Origin: Trichomonas vaginalis G3
Lineage: Eukaryota > Parabasalia > Trichomonadida > Trichomonadidae
Length of the DNA stretch: 64,000 nt
Direction: 5' to 3'
Assembly (NCBI RefSeq): GCF_026262505.1
Contig: NC_067207.1
Location: 5,650,252-5,714,251, forward strand
Made by a program: the position numbers and the translations under genes. Numbering within the stretch: position 1 is the stretch's first letter; every line of letters begins with the position of its first letter. Of this stretch, positions 30,501-41,982 are shown piece after piece. The notes beneath the pieces were generated by a model that saw only the letters and a list, made by a program, of their open reading frames with translations, searched no databases and was not told where the DNA came from.

Positions 30501-31400
30501 ATGACAGAAATAGCAAATCTTCTACAGGTTCCATTAAAACAAGGAACAAACAAAAAGGGTGCATATAATAGAACTATGAAAGTTCCTGATGGAATGAAAG
30601 AATTAGTTCATATTGTTGCTGGTCTTCAAAAAGATGTTAAACAAATGAGAAACGTTTTAACATTACCAGAAGCTCAAGCATATGCCAAACGTCAAGGTCC
30701 AAATTGGGAAGCACACGAAGCAGACATTACGGGTCCAAATGGAAAACCTGATGGTATAAATGAAGTTTTCGTTACTGATGGTCAAGGTAATATTAAAGTC
30801 ATAAATGGTTATAAATTAACTATAACTGATTATCCTAAACGTAAAGCATATAATGAACGTTATCCTATGCAATTTGATGAAAATGGAAAAGCTGTTAAAC
30901 AATACATTGGAGAAGGTGAAAATGGTCCAATTAATTCATACCGTTATAATCCATATTCTTATTTCAATGAAGAATTAAATGCTATTGAAGAGGGACCGGA
31001 TGGATTACCACGATATTCTAACCAGTTTGATGGTCAATATGCAAATATTAGACCTGAAATTTCAGCTAAGAAATTCTTTAAAGTTGCTTTATTCGATCCA
31101 GTTTTCGCAAATGTTAAAGATGAACTTAAACAGCAATTCCAACCAATTATAGTAGCAAGAATTGCATCAGGTGCTTTATCTCAAGCATTCAAAGATTTAA
31201 TTAAGAAACCATTATATCAGCAACGAGGTTTAACTTATGATTTAGTTAAGGAATCAGATAAAAGAAAATTTGAGAAATCAGATGATTATAAGAATGCAAT
31301 TAATGAATATATTAGGTCTATTAATTACAATGAACCAGCTAAAAATCAACTTCAAGAACAAATACAGGGAATAATAGATTCAAAACTTCCAGCAAAATAA
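30501..31400 (+). CDS. 299-aa Maverick B protein of unknown function
   Basis: An uninterrupted frame, [20 protein letters not shown] at the start. A helical region ([19 protein letters not shown]) precedes a Y/N/G-rich middle and a helical C-terminus. One of the best preserved genes in the copy. By position between ATPase and SCCG gene it may be the B counterpart of the large structural protein of A and C, but I see no sequence proof. Confidence 0.7.
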   Translation: MTEIANLLQVPLKQGTNKKGAYNRTMKVPDGMKELVHIVAGLQKDVKQMRNVLTLPEAQAYAKRQGPNWEAHEADITGPNGKPDGINEVFVTDGQGNIKVINGYKLTITDYPKRKAYNERYPMQFDENGKAVKQYIGEGENGPINSYRYNPYSYFNEELNAIEEGPDGLPRYSNQFDGQYANIRPEISAKKFFKVALFDPVFANVKDELKQQFQPIIVARIASGALSQAFKDLIKKPLYQQRGLTYDLVKESDKRKFEKSDDYKNAINEYIRSINYNEPAKNQLQEQIQGIIDSKLPAK

Positions 31401-31432
31401 AAGTTTAAATATATTTTTTTATTCGATTATAA

Positions 31433-32100
31433 ATGAGAAGACGTTTCACTAGTCAAAAGAACACTAACGCAAAAGCAGAGATTACGGTTGGTTATAACGT
31501 AAATGATGATAAATCACGAATTATTCAAAATGTTAAAGTTAATGTTAGCCCTGAATTAACAAGGTCAGCAACTCAACCAAATTTATTAACTCGTGACTTA
31601 CCGAAAAAGGAGGAGGAGCAAAATAAAGAAGATGGAGACCCAATCATTTTATCTGAACCCGGTAAAGAACCTGTTGAAATTCCCACTTATCCAACATACC
31701 CCCACCTCTTTCATCAAACATCGAGAACCCATATAAAATAGACATTAATTCTGAATTAATGAAAATTTACCGTGATATAATAATTAATAATTATGATTCA
31801 ATAATAAATTTAATTGATCAATCCGGTTTAATTATTTTACCTTATGAATCATTAATTCACATTATCGCCATTCTTTGTGATGTTCAAGATTCAGACGTTA
31901 AGATTCAATTTTTCATAGATGATGAGGTTTCATGCTGCGGAACAGTTGCAAAAATAAATCCTATAAAGGATATTAGCACAATTAAGATATCAAAGAACGG
32001 AACAACAACTGAACTTCATTTAACATATAATGATATTTATAATAAAATAGTTGATGAATATAAAATATCACTTGAAAAATTCTTTGTTAAGGCTATTTAA
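31433..32100 (+). pseudogene. SCCG-motif protein (Maverick B)
   Basis: Basic N-terminus (MRRRFTSQKN), low-complexity middle, then a domain with LIILPYESLIHIIAILCDV and DDEVSCCGTVAKI. This aligns with IAPHEVLKELLKLLTEA and PDISCCGVSYNVI of the A/C family in order and spacing, so the gene is shared by two distant Maverick families. Function unknown. About one break. Confidence 0.6.
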
Positions 32101-32576
32101 TATTCAAGCATTAACATTATCGAATAATAATCCTTTGAATCATAATCAATAATAATTGACCTTTCACCAGTTTCTATCGTTTGTTTTATTTCTTTTTGTT
32201 CCCCACTATCCGGATCGGTCATTGTAATTGTTTTTGTTATAGTATCAGCTTTATCTTTAACTTCAATCTTTTTTCCATCGGGATATTTAAACCAAAATTC
32301 CAAAAATTCGATATTGTCAATCTGTTCATATTTTAATCTATCAATTACATTTTTAATACCATCTGAAAATCTTATGAAATGGTCATTATATGGGTTTGAT
32401 TGAACTAAATTTGAATGAAGTGAAATATAACCTGTTGATGAATATGACACTGACTCATATTTTCTGAAAACACTAAAATTTATAACATGAATGAATTTCT
32501 TATTCGTTGAATTTATGAATTCTTGAGGTAATCTTATTCTAGTTTTATTTATCACTGGAAAATAACGCTTTACCAT
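32097..32576 (-). CDS. Beta-rich Maverick B protein, possible RFDYP relative
   Basis: Start taken at MVKRYFPVINKTRIRLPQE, behind an A/T leader; an upstream in-frame start is less likely. The pattern RLPQEFINSTNKKFIHVINF resembles RFDYPLRWLRDPSVTKAIGF of the A/C family, and strands follow in the same order. Its 4-base overlap with the SCCG gene and 20-base divergence from the penton-like gene place it in a structural cluster. Confidence 0.55.
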   Translation of the reverse strand: MVKRYFPVINKTRIRLPQEFINSTNKKFIHVINFSVFRKYESVSYSSTGYISLHSNLVQSNPYNDHFIRFSDGIKNVIDRLKYEQIDNIEFLEFWFKYPDGKKIEVKDKADTITKTITMTDPDSGEQKEIKQTIETGERSIIIDYDSKDYYSIMLMLEY

Positions 32577-32596
32577 ATTTTTAATCGTAATAAAAA
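32577..32596. promoter_or_regulatory. 20-bp divergent spacer in Maverick B
   Basis: ATTTTTAATCGTAATAAAAA separates opposed starts, the same compact design as in copies A and C. Confidence 0.35.
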
Positions 32597-33334
32597 ATGT
32601 CAATTATCAATATTATTTCGAATAATAACTGTGAATTAAATTTAACAGTTAGCGGAATTTATAATGTTACTCTCGTTTCTGTGAGTGGTAAATTTAATCC
32701 CATTCTTTTAGACCCTTCAGATTATATATCATTTATTAAAGATGACCATGAGCCGCATAGCGGCGATCGTAGACCTTGAAAAACGTATGATATGTATATA
32801 AATAATGTGATAGCGAAATGGGATATTAACATGATTTTAAGTTATTTAAATGAATCATTTATCGTATGGTATGAAGAAAATTTTAAATCAAAACCTGATA
32901 AACTTTTTGAACTTGATGAAATAAATAACCTTATTAAATTTCCGCTGAAAATTAAATTTTGTACTCCTCATCTTCGTTCATTGTTGGGGATATTAAATTT
33001 TGAAAAAGATGTTGGGGATGTTTTGTATTCTGACACTGGTTCCAATTTCATTTTAATCAAATGTGATAAAGTTAATACCCCAATGAGATTTTCACATCAA
33101 ACATTAGACCCTAACTCTTACCCATCAATACAAAACATTTTATCCATCAACTTAAACACATTTTCTTTATCATATCCGTTTCAATTATCCGGGAATTCAT
33201 TTATTCTTCATTCAAAAGATTTATCAAATATTAAATTTAGAATAACTGACCTATTTGATTGTGATTTAGAATTTATGAATGAAATATTATGGCAATTTCA
33301 AATAGAGAAAATAGCTGATGAGATAACGGATTAA
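32597..33334 (+). pseudogene. Penton-like protein (Maverick B)
   Basis: Starts MSIINIISNNNCELNLTVSG with a strand-rich N-terminus. The C-terminal half, ILSINLNTFSLSYPFQLSGN and SNIKFRITDLFDCDLEF, parallels ILMRINNTFSAGLPIVHSNA and ITLTLVDANFVPVKLL of the A/C penton-like gene. About one break, and a double-hairpin module lies inside the gene at 32752. Confidence 0.5.
32752..32764. repeat. Hairpin module GCCGC-ATA-GCGGC
   Basis: GC-rich hairpin inside an AT-rich gene; followed by GATCGTAGACCTTG, which resembles the second half of the 11391 module. Confidence 0.6.
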
Positions 33335-33358
33335 ATATTTATTTTTAAATCGTAATAA

Positions 33359-35681
33359 ATGATTAAACAACAGCAACTTAAGGCGCAAAGCGCCCAGGTC
33401 CTTCAGACCATTACATACGCCACATATGCATATAATTCAAAGACGGCAGAACAAACGCAAAGGTTGAAATATGGAGATTTGGAGATAGTATTGAAAAATG
33501 ACCATTTCGAATTCGTTTGCAAAGGTGGTGCAGTGATATCAAATATAAAAGAAATTTTATTTATGAATTCAAAAATTAAAGGAATAACGGATGATATAAC
33601 ATCAATTCCACCAGAAGAACAGAGATATTACGCATTAAATGCATTTCCTAAAGTTTTGAAGATTGGAAGATTTAATTTAAATGAGGAATTCATAGAAGGT
33701 TTCCTAAATGACATAATGAAGAAAGCAATTTGTTTATGTTGATGAAAAAGATAATGAAATTAAAGAAAAGGTTGAATGGTATCATGAATGGACATTGGAG
33801 ACTTTTAAAGTTAAAGCTGATACAGAATGGGTTTCAGGATGTTTAGACCTTAAAGCAGATAAAACTTATGTTAATGATGAATTAGAGAAGAAAGCAGATA
33901 AAACATATGTTAACATGAGTTAGAGAAGAAAGCAGATAAGGAAAAAGTTATTTCATTTATTAATACTGAGTTAGCAAAGAAAGCTGATATATCATTTGTT
34001 AATGAAGAAATAAAACAATCAGAGGTCTATTTTACTCCACCATTTTTAAATTTTATGAAATCATCAGATAAAACCTTTGATATAGATTCTTTTGAATGGA
34101 TATGTTTCGATGGAGTGACCACGTATTTATTTTATACAGCTGGAGTGCTTTATTATTTTAAAACAAATGATTTTAAAAACTATGAATCATTTACTCCATC
34201 TGTTTGAATCCTGATACACGAAAGCCAATCATTAATCCAAGAATTTTATATGTTGAATATAATAACGGTAAATTTATGGAATGATAACGGTTGGAGATGA
34301 TTTTTGCCCTTGTTATTCATTCGATTGTATCCAATGGTTCAAATGTAATTTAAATCAAGATGCTAAATTTAAATATCCAAATAATCCTATTAGATGCGTT
34401 AATAATAAATGGGTACTAATTTATGAAGTCAATCAAATTTTCATTAGTGAGGATGGGATAAATTATTATATGTTTAGTATGATGTCATCAGATTTGGAAA
34501 TTGATTATACAAGTAAGTGGTATTACATTAACAACATGTATTTTATCCTACAAATGATAAAATTTATAGATCATATTCAATACCATTTGGTCGTTTTGAA
34601 CAAATTTTTCAAGCTGATGGAGACATTGAAGCTTTATGTTATGCTTCAAATGTTTGTGTTCTTGTTTCAGGTGGTATGGTCTATTCATATCCTGTAAGTT
34701 ATAACAGACATATTTATTTATCACAAGATTTTTCACAGGATCCAGAGAAAACACCAAGTTGGGAATTGGTTTATTCATTCACTCCAAAATTACTCGAAAT
34801 TATAGATTTACTAATTTATTTTATATTGATGGGTATTTCATTGCTTTAGGATGTGGTGATTTAGTAAATATCAGTAGTGATGGAAGAAATGGTCTGAAAT
34901 CACAAAATTTCAAGATGTTAGAAAAGCAATTTTCAAAAATAATACGTTAATATTGATGACAAGACCAATTTTAATTTCTTACCCAGTTTCAATATTATAT
35001 AATAAATTCAATATTCATAATGGATTAAATACAATTCTTGAGATGATTTACCCCATTGGTTCAATATATACATCAATGAATTCAACAAATCCAGCTGATG
35101 TATTCGGTTTCGGTACATGGCAACAAATAACCGATCGTTTCCTCTACTGTGCTAATAGTTCAAAACAAACCGGTGGAAGTAAAAAGATTACTGGCGAAAA
35201 TTTACCTGCTCATAGTCATTATGTTAATTTAAACACTCAAGACTCGGGCTGGCATAGTCATACTTATACTAATTCGTTTGAATATCCTGATGGAAATAAT
35301 GGATTTCCTGATGGATGGTCTGATAGAGACGCTAGCAGGGGTAAATATTGGTATGGTAATAAAAACAGATGGAATGAAGGATATACTTCAAACGGTTCGG
35401 GTACACATTCACATAATGTTTCAAGATATACACAAACGACAGGAAGAGGTACAGATTACATGCCACCTTATATGACGTTTATGCATGGTTTCGCGTTCAA
35501 TGAACGCTCAATGTTTGTTTCACAAACTTTAGAACGGCATAATTTAAATTTTTATTTTAGTATAAATGAAGATTCTACCATATGGTGTTATGGGAAGAGA
35601 TAAAGATGGAAACCCAATATTTGATCCAAAGTTAAAATTAAAGTTGCTGAAACCAAAACAGGATGAGAAAATGAGAAAATG
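33359..35681 (+). pseudogene. Tail-collar fibre protein (Maverick B)
   Basis: N-terminus QQLKAQSAQVLQTI, then a strand-rich domain (GDLEIVLKNDHFEFVCKGG), coiled-coil repeats of the form KKADKTYVNDELE, a beta-propeller-like middle, and a C-terminal tail-collar domain: YPIGSIYTSMNSTNPADVFG, WQQITDRFLYC, GENLPAHSHYVNL and YMPPYMTFMH. The collar domain is close to that of the A/C fibre although the rest is not. Several breaks. Confidence 0.8.
33382..33409. repeat. Double-hairpin module at the fibre gene start
   Basis: GGCGC/GCGCC around AAA, then GGTC/GACC around CTTCA. A decayed relative lies in the integrase gene at about 37617-37648. Confidence 0.7.
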
Positions 35682-35724
35682 AGAAAAAAAAAATTTAAAT
35701 TATGCAATTTTATTTTTATCATAA

Positions 35725-35904
35725 ATGACAAAATTAATTAAGCCAACTATTTCTAAATTAATGATACCAATGAAATCATTTCATGGAGTACTTATCCCAG
35801 GTTCTTCACAATTAGCCGGGGCAAGTGTTGTGGCTCAAGGTGGAACATTAGCGAATCCATTCAAATTAACTAAAGATGAACTTAATAAAATGATGATAAA
35901 ATAA
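35725..35904 (+). CDS. 59-aa Maverick B protein
   Basis: Frame starting MTKLIKPTISKLMIPMKSFH, with a glycine/alanine-rich middle (GSSQLAGASVVAQGG). Preceded by TTTTATTTTTATCATAA. Possibly another small membrane-active peptide. Unknown. Confidence 0.45.
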   Translation: MTKLIKPTISKLMIPMKSFHGVLIPGSSQLAGASVVAQGGTLANPFKLTKDELNKMMIK

Positions 35905-35932
35905 CTGATAACAAAATTTTATTTTTATATAA

Positions 35933-36118
35933 ATGGATACCCCACAAGCTCAAAATTTACCACGAATCATAACAAGGGAGGAAATGATAAAAATGATGCA
36001 AGAACGAATTAAAAACAACAAACCACGAAAACCGAGAAGATGCGGTTATGCAGTAATGATGGAAAGAAGAACCCAGAAAGGTTCGGCGTCTCGAAGAGAC
36101 GTTGTCGAAGAGGAATAA
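35933..36118 (+). CDS. 61-aa basic Maverick B protein
   Basis: Starts MDTPQAQNLPRIITREEMIK; a helix then a cluster of arginine and lysine (NNKPRKPRRCGY). Could be a small DNA-binding or core protein. The 3' end holds a GTCTC/GAGAC hairpin. Confidence 0.45.
   Translation: MDTPQAQNLPRIITREEMIKMMQERIKNNKPRKPRRCGYAVMMERRTQKGSASRRDVVEEE
36087..36101. repeat. Hairpin CGTCTC-GAA-GAGACG
   Basis: Perfect 6-bp stem inside the end of the 35933 gene; possible member of the GC-rich hairpin family. Confidence 0.5.
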
Positions 36119-36121
36119 AAA

Positions 36122-36442
36122 TTAAATTTGGATTGAGTTTAAAAATTCATCTTTATTAAATTCATCTCTTCCAATCAATTTATTTATTCTATTAAATTCT
36201 TTTATTTTTGCTTCACTCAGTTTAAGGATTGAACGGTAAGTTTCTAATTTTTCGATTATTTCTTTCCTCTCTTTATCGTTTTCAGTTCCTTTAGTTTTAT
36301 GGGCATCAGCCCCACCGCATTGCGGCTTCTTTTTGTAATAGCATATTTTTGATTTAATTCTGTTTAGTTTCTTTTTATATTCATTGTCTGGACTCTGAAT
36401 CTTAATTGAATCAGGACTCTTGGCTGCTTTGTTGTCACTCAT
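36122..36442 (-). CDS. 106-aa lysine-rich coiled-coil protein
   Basis: Starts MSDNKAAKSPDSIKIQSPDN; then lysine-rich helices. A short PQCGGADAH stretch in its middle is encoded by a double-hairpin module and stands out from the rest. Converges with the 35933 gene, 3 bases apart. Unknown function. Confidence 0.5.
   Translation of the reverse strand: MSDNKAAKSPDSIKIQSPDNEYKKKLNRIKSKICYYKKKPQCGGADAHKTKGTENDKERKEIIEKLETYRSILKLSEAKIKEFNRINKLIGRDEFNKDEFLNSIQI
36301..36325. repeat. Double-hairpin module inside a coding frame
   Basis: GGGC/GCCC around ATCA, then CCGC/GCGG around ATT. Frame is kept across it. Confidence 0.7.
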
Positions 36443-36461
36443 TTCTTACGAAATAAAAAAA

Positions 36462-37939
36462 TTAAATATTATTTAAATATAATGGAGTAATAAAATAAAT
36501 CGGAATTTCTATTAATTTATTGTCAACTTCAACTAATGCATTGCCGTTAATATATCTAACAAATTCAGCTATTGTGTCAAATCTTCGTCTTCTTTTTGTC
36601 ATTGATTTATCAGTTTTTCCATAATCGAGATGAATCAAAACTTTATCCCCTTGTTTAAAATTCATGAGCCCCGAATTAATTTGTTCACGTTTAACATCAT
36701 TTAACCTTTCCATTTGCTTTCTAATATATTCCCATTCTTTTGAAATATCATTTTTCATTTCCACTGGTTTCATGTTTATAGTTCTATGCCATGTATTATT
36801 GTAATAATATACTAACTGCTGTATGATGGAGTCATGATTTCCATCCCAGTATATCCGACCGTTAACCCCTAACGCATCTCTAAGAGTTCTCATTACCACA
36901 TCAACTATTTTATTATGAAACGTATATGGAGAAGATGAGAAGTAAAAATTAATTTGTGGGAAATAATGAGCCATAGCTGCCTGAAATCCTTTATCACCAT
37001 CACCCCTTATATTATCTACTCTTTCATGATCTAGTAAGTATTGAATAGCTCTTCTTGTTTCCTGTTCTGTTTTCCCTTTCACTGGAATGCAATATAAATA
37101 TCTAGTGTTAATGTTAATGGCAAATAAATAAGTAAGGTTTCCTTTTGAATATTCCAGATGATCGATTTCGTATGAATATGGATATGGTGCAAATGAAGGG
37201 CGACTAAATTTTTCCTTTAACGGTTGAATTTTCGGGTCAATTGGTTTATTTAATATCTTGAAATCCTTTTTAAAATCTTTTTGCTTCTTTAATGTTTGAA
37301 ATGGATATAATAAAGTGAATGATGAAGGATTAACTGAAGGAGGAGGAGGTACTGTCGTTGGAGGTTTTGGTGTTGCAGTGGTTTAATTTTATCTGCTTTG
37401 ATTTTGGATGATGAAGTTTTAGTTGTTGATTTTCCTTTCATTAATTCTGGATGTATTCTATTCATTTGTTTTAAATATGCTGTATATAAAGGTTTGATAT
37501 ACTTTCCCGCTTCGAGTTTATGTTGAAGGATGAATTCCAAAAGTTGATCTTCATTTAAAAGTCGGGCTGAATATGGTTTAACTAATGAATCATAAATTAA
37601 AGCTTGTGCATCATTTATGGTCTGAAAGACTTGGGCGTTTTGCATCTTTAGCTGTTGAACATTTGCTACTTTCTCTTTTGGTGTTGTTTTCGGCTTTTTC
37701 TTCTTTTGTTTTTTTCCCTTTGTATATTCATTATTTTTAATTTTGTCTTTAATTTCAGAAATTATTTTATCATGATATTTCAAAATTTCATTTTTATAAT
37801 ACGAATAATAATAATCCATATCATCACCCGTTATATTTTTATTATGTTTTTGGAGATATGATTTTAATTCATAATAATTAAGAAAATTTTGATTAAGTAC
37901 TAAATCATCAATTAAATTTTCTAAATCTGCGTTATCCAT
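36462..37939 (-). pseudogene. Maverick B integrase (retroviral-like DDE)
   Basis: N-terminal region MDNADLENLIDDLVLNQNFL with helices and a lysine-rich linker, then a catalytic domain with YEIDHLEY, IRGDGDKGFQAAM and NKIVDVVMRTLRDAL, followed by WHRTINMKPVEM. The C-terminal SH3-like part has NFKQGDKVLIHLDYGKT. It contains QQLKMQNAQVFQTI, a segment shared with the fibre gene N-terminus. About one break. Confidence 0.8.
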
Positions 37940-37968
37940 TTATATAAAAATAAAATAAATGTTTTAAG

Positions 37969-38415
37969 GGTGCCCACCTCTTTGAATCATAGTATCAAAA
38001 CCATTATTTACATATTGAATCGCATCATTAACGGTTCCTCCTTCTAAAACGGTATCAAATGGTGGAGTCCAGATTTCCTGATGATGATCATAAAATCCAG
38101 CAAAATTAACGTATTATTAGGTAAAATATGAATCTCAGCGGTATATCTTCTATCTAAATTTGGATGCCTTATATGTATACCATTACTACCCGGATAAAAT
38201 CTCAAACCTTGATTTTGTTGACGCATCAAATTATTGAAATTTCTTTCTTCAGGGGTGAATGTTCTTCTCCGTTGATGCTGTGGTGGTGGTGGTGGTTGCT
38301 GCTGTTGATGCTGTGGTGGGATTTGAAAAATTCGTTGCGGTTGATTATTTGGAATCTGAAAGTTAAAACCATTTGGTATAAATCTATTCGGTTCCTTTTG
38401 TCTCTTCTGTGGCAT
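37969..38415 (-). pseudogene. P/Q-rich Maverick B protein
   Basis: Starts MPQKRQKEPNRFIPNG; a central Q/P/H-rich tract (QHQQQQPPPPPQHQRRR), then a strand-rich end closing in IQRGGHP. Basic and disordered; perhaps a core protein. About one break. Confidence 0.45.
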
Positions 38416-38471
38416 TTTATTAAAAATAAAATTTTAAATTCATGACTCAACCCCTACGTTTTTAAATTGTA

Positions 38472-41400
38472 TTAAATAAATGGCATACAACATCCATTTT
38501 CACAACATACAGCCTTAGTGTGTGCTCCTGTTAATGCAGTCTTACCGATTGTTAAGCGAGTCATTGACCCGTTTTTAAGTTGTAAATTAATATTCTGACC
38601 ATCAAATATCACTTTATCATTTATTATATCCAAATAATTTTTAGGTGTTAATTGTTTATTTTGTCGTAAACTAACACCTTTCATTTTTTGTGCAATCTTT
38701 TTAAAATCACTTCCATCAATTGAACCGTTGAATGATGTATAACACTTAGGGCATAAAGCAACCATGTTATCACCTTGTTTCTCAATTGCTAAACCCAATA
38801 ACTTCTTCTCATGTGCTTTTTCTTCAGCTTTATTCTTTAATTTAGGTTTAAATTTCTCATCAAAACAGAAGAAATCAAAAGGTGCGAATTTGAAAATGTT
38901 TTTATCATAAAATTGTTTATCGGTAACAATTGCTTGAAATGCTTGAGTGTTAGGAAGATTTGGGTCGCCAGCGATTGCCCAATAAGATGAATCAGTATCA
39001 CCTTCAATGAAATGAAAACGATTAACATCATGCATTTATACATAAAATCATAAATGAAAACTAAATACCAGTATTTAGCATTATCTAAAGTGAAGAATGC
39101 CTCTTGTAAACATGTATCACATCTATAAAATCTATCTTTAAGCATCACTTGATATGTATCCTCACCTATTTCTCTTATGTTTTTAAACTTATTTGACATA
39201 CATGCAACGCGTGCCTTCTGTGCATTCATTATTTTAGTCTTTGCGTAATTTTGTATTCATTGCATCGTAACCATATGATCCATTAAGTGAAATCTTGCAA
39301 AATAAACTTTTTCCTTTATTTCCTTCTAATTCAGCCTTTTGTCTTTCGTTCATAAATTCGTTCGCAAATTCATTAAAACAAGTGTTTTTCGTAAATGTTA
39401 AAATTGATTGAATATCATCGATGATAAAATGAAATCTGTCTATTAGATACCAAAGATAATAAGAAGAAAATGGTTGATATTGGTTGTGTGTTGATGCTAA
39501 CTGAGTTAATTTCCTCTGTTTCTGGTCAACTGGTAGATTGTTTGATTTCATGTAATTATACATAAAACTGCCAATTGTTTTTTCATCTGTGATAATATCT
39601 AAGTTTCTTATTATCGGTAAAAAGTTTATGTAATCATTAATGTATTTTTCATCAATGTGACCCTTTACTTCAGCCACGAATAAAGTATTTTTCTTCTTAA
39701 TTATTCCCAGTGCTTTTGCTTTCTTTGTTGCTGTATCACAAATGATAACACCATTCAATCTTCCCGGCATATACATTTTATGGTCAGTATATTGAATGAA
39801 ATCATGAGGATTAGATGAAAATGATGAAGGATATAATGAATTAAAATCAACACCAACGAAATGAGTCATAATGTTGGTGGTGTCCTCATTTGATACAGTT
39901 TTAGTTTCTGGATATATGAAAGTTTATTAATGTGCGTGATTCCTTTAAGATTTACTCTATGTTGAACATTTGATAGACCACCAGTAATTCCATTACGGAG
40001 AATGTGATAAGCTTCAACTGAATCTAAAGTCATTGGTAAATTATTTTTTAATGCATAATTTCTTAAATTGATTCTTAAACGTTGAACATCTTCATCTTTA
40101 TTTGATTTTACGACATTGCAATAACAACACATTAACTGACAATTTTCTTTGGTATGTGGTTTTTCATTATCGATTCTATCTAATGTTGGTTTATTAGCAT
40201 ATGTAAACGCTTTACCACACATTTTGCATTTAGATGAAAGGATTAAATCGTGATAGTATTGAAAATCATCCATTGAAACATTATTTTTAGTATCCTTTCT
40301 GCTTTTTCATCTTGTTTCTTATATGATTCAATTTTATATTTCCAATACTTTTTCGTTAATTCAAAACTTGATTCTATCTCTTCCTCAGGATATTTTTCAT
40401 TAGGATTAAAGTCTTTATATGCTAAAGCGTAACGAATCATTGAAGCATTCGATGATAAAGAAAGATTATGAAGCATATCAATTTTATAAACAAATGTTTC
40501 TTCAATAATTTTATCGATTGGGTCAATCATAATTTCAACATCTTTATTGCAATAATGAATAAAATATTCTAATCTATTCTTAAAATTTTTAGCATCATTG
40601 AGATATATTTGATAATCACTATCTGATATAGTTTCTTGAGTTAATGCTGAATAAAATGAATCTTTCGTGAATGGTTCCTCTTTATATAATTCTTCTTCGT
40701 AATTTTCCCATGTGATGAATTGATAAGGGAAAAAGGATTTAACACGTGATTTATTGTTTCCGAAATCTTGAGTGAATTGGTCTAATGTCCCACCCGCTAT
40801 ATAATTTCTGATGTCAATAAATCTCAATTCATATGGAACGTTTGTTTTCTTTACAATGATTTGCTTAAATTGTGAAGATGAACCCAGCATTGATTTTATT
40901 TTCCATTTTGCAGTGTTTAAATCACGAAGAATTAAATTTAAATCAAACTTTCCCGAATTAAAACCTATGATATTCACTTTATTGAATTCCTCATCTAGAA
41001 GTTCTTTAAATGCTTCCTTCTGTTTTTCATTTAATGTATGGGACAAAGTCCCCGCCGTTTGCGGCTTCATAATTCATTGTATTGACTCATATTTGATTCA
41101 ACAACTAATGAACAGGTTGAAAATAAAAACTCAATCCAATCAGAAATAAAAGAATCACTCGAAGTTAAGCAAAAATTCCTCGTATATGTTTTATCATTTA
41201 ATTTAACCGTTGATGATACCATGAATGGTTTTAAGTAAGCGTTCAAAGTTGCACACTCAGAAAGTTGTAATTCTTCTTTAGTCTCTAATGTTTCAAAGTC
41301 AAAAGTAATATAATATCTTGTCGGTTTATAATATTTCTGCAAATTGTGAGCTAATAACCACTGATATATCTTCTGTTTCGTAATATGTGGTGCATATGGT

Positions 41401-41933
41401 TGCTGTGTCTTTTGCAATTGAACGTCTTGAATTAATCTTCCATTATTTTCTTTACATTTCTCACAATGCTTTAAAAATCTTCTTTGGTTTTTCCTTTCTG
41501 GATCATCACGGATAGAATAAACTTCTTCTTTACAATATGGACAAACTTTATAGCCGGTGAGTGCTTCAACGTCTGTTATTCTGTCAGCGTGAAGTTTTCC
41601 ACATGGACTCTGTGTTAATAAAATATTTACTGTTTCAAATTCTGGATCTATCATTATTGATTCCACTAATGGAAAGTCTACCTTATTTATGTCCACGTCT
41701 TCTGGTTGAGGATCACAATAATAGAAATCAATATTAACATTTAACATTCTCGCTAATCTCTCACTTTCTGATGAAATGTCAAACCCTTCATATGCATCTA
41801 TTGCTTCATTTAAATAGCTTCTACGAGTTTTAGGATTAACACCATCAGGAATGTTATAGAAGCGTTTAAATAACCTTCTACCTTCTGCTCTAATTTGATT
41901 ATCATTCATTTTAGCTGTTCCGTTTTTGTTCAT
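38472..41933 (-). pseudogene. Maverick B protein-primed DNA polymerase B
   Basis: About 1150 codons. N-terminal region with a zinc-type CPYC...HCEKC pair near residues 130-165. Exonuclease motifs YITFDFETLE (about 205), GFNSGKFDLNLIL (about 325) and YCNKDVEIM. Polymerase motif A VGVDFNSLYPS (about 700), motif B CKISLNGSYGYD (about 890) and motif C EGDTDSSYW (about 980). Between exonuclease and palm lies a zinc/HNH-like insert (TLDRIDNEKPHTKENCQLMC). This is the Polinton replicase. About four breaks. Confidence 0.88.
41040..41065. repeat. Double-hairpin module inside the polymerase gene
   Basis: GGGAC/GTCCC around AAA, then GCCG/CGGC around TTTG. Confidence 0.7.
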
Positions 41934-41982
41934 TTATGTAAGAATAAAAAATTAAAAAATAAATAAAAATAAAGTTTATTTT

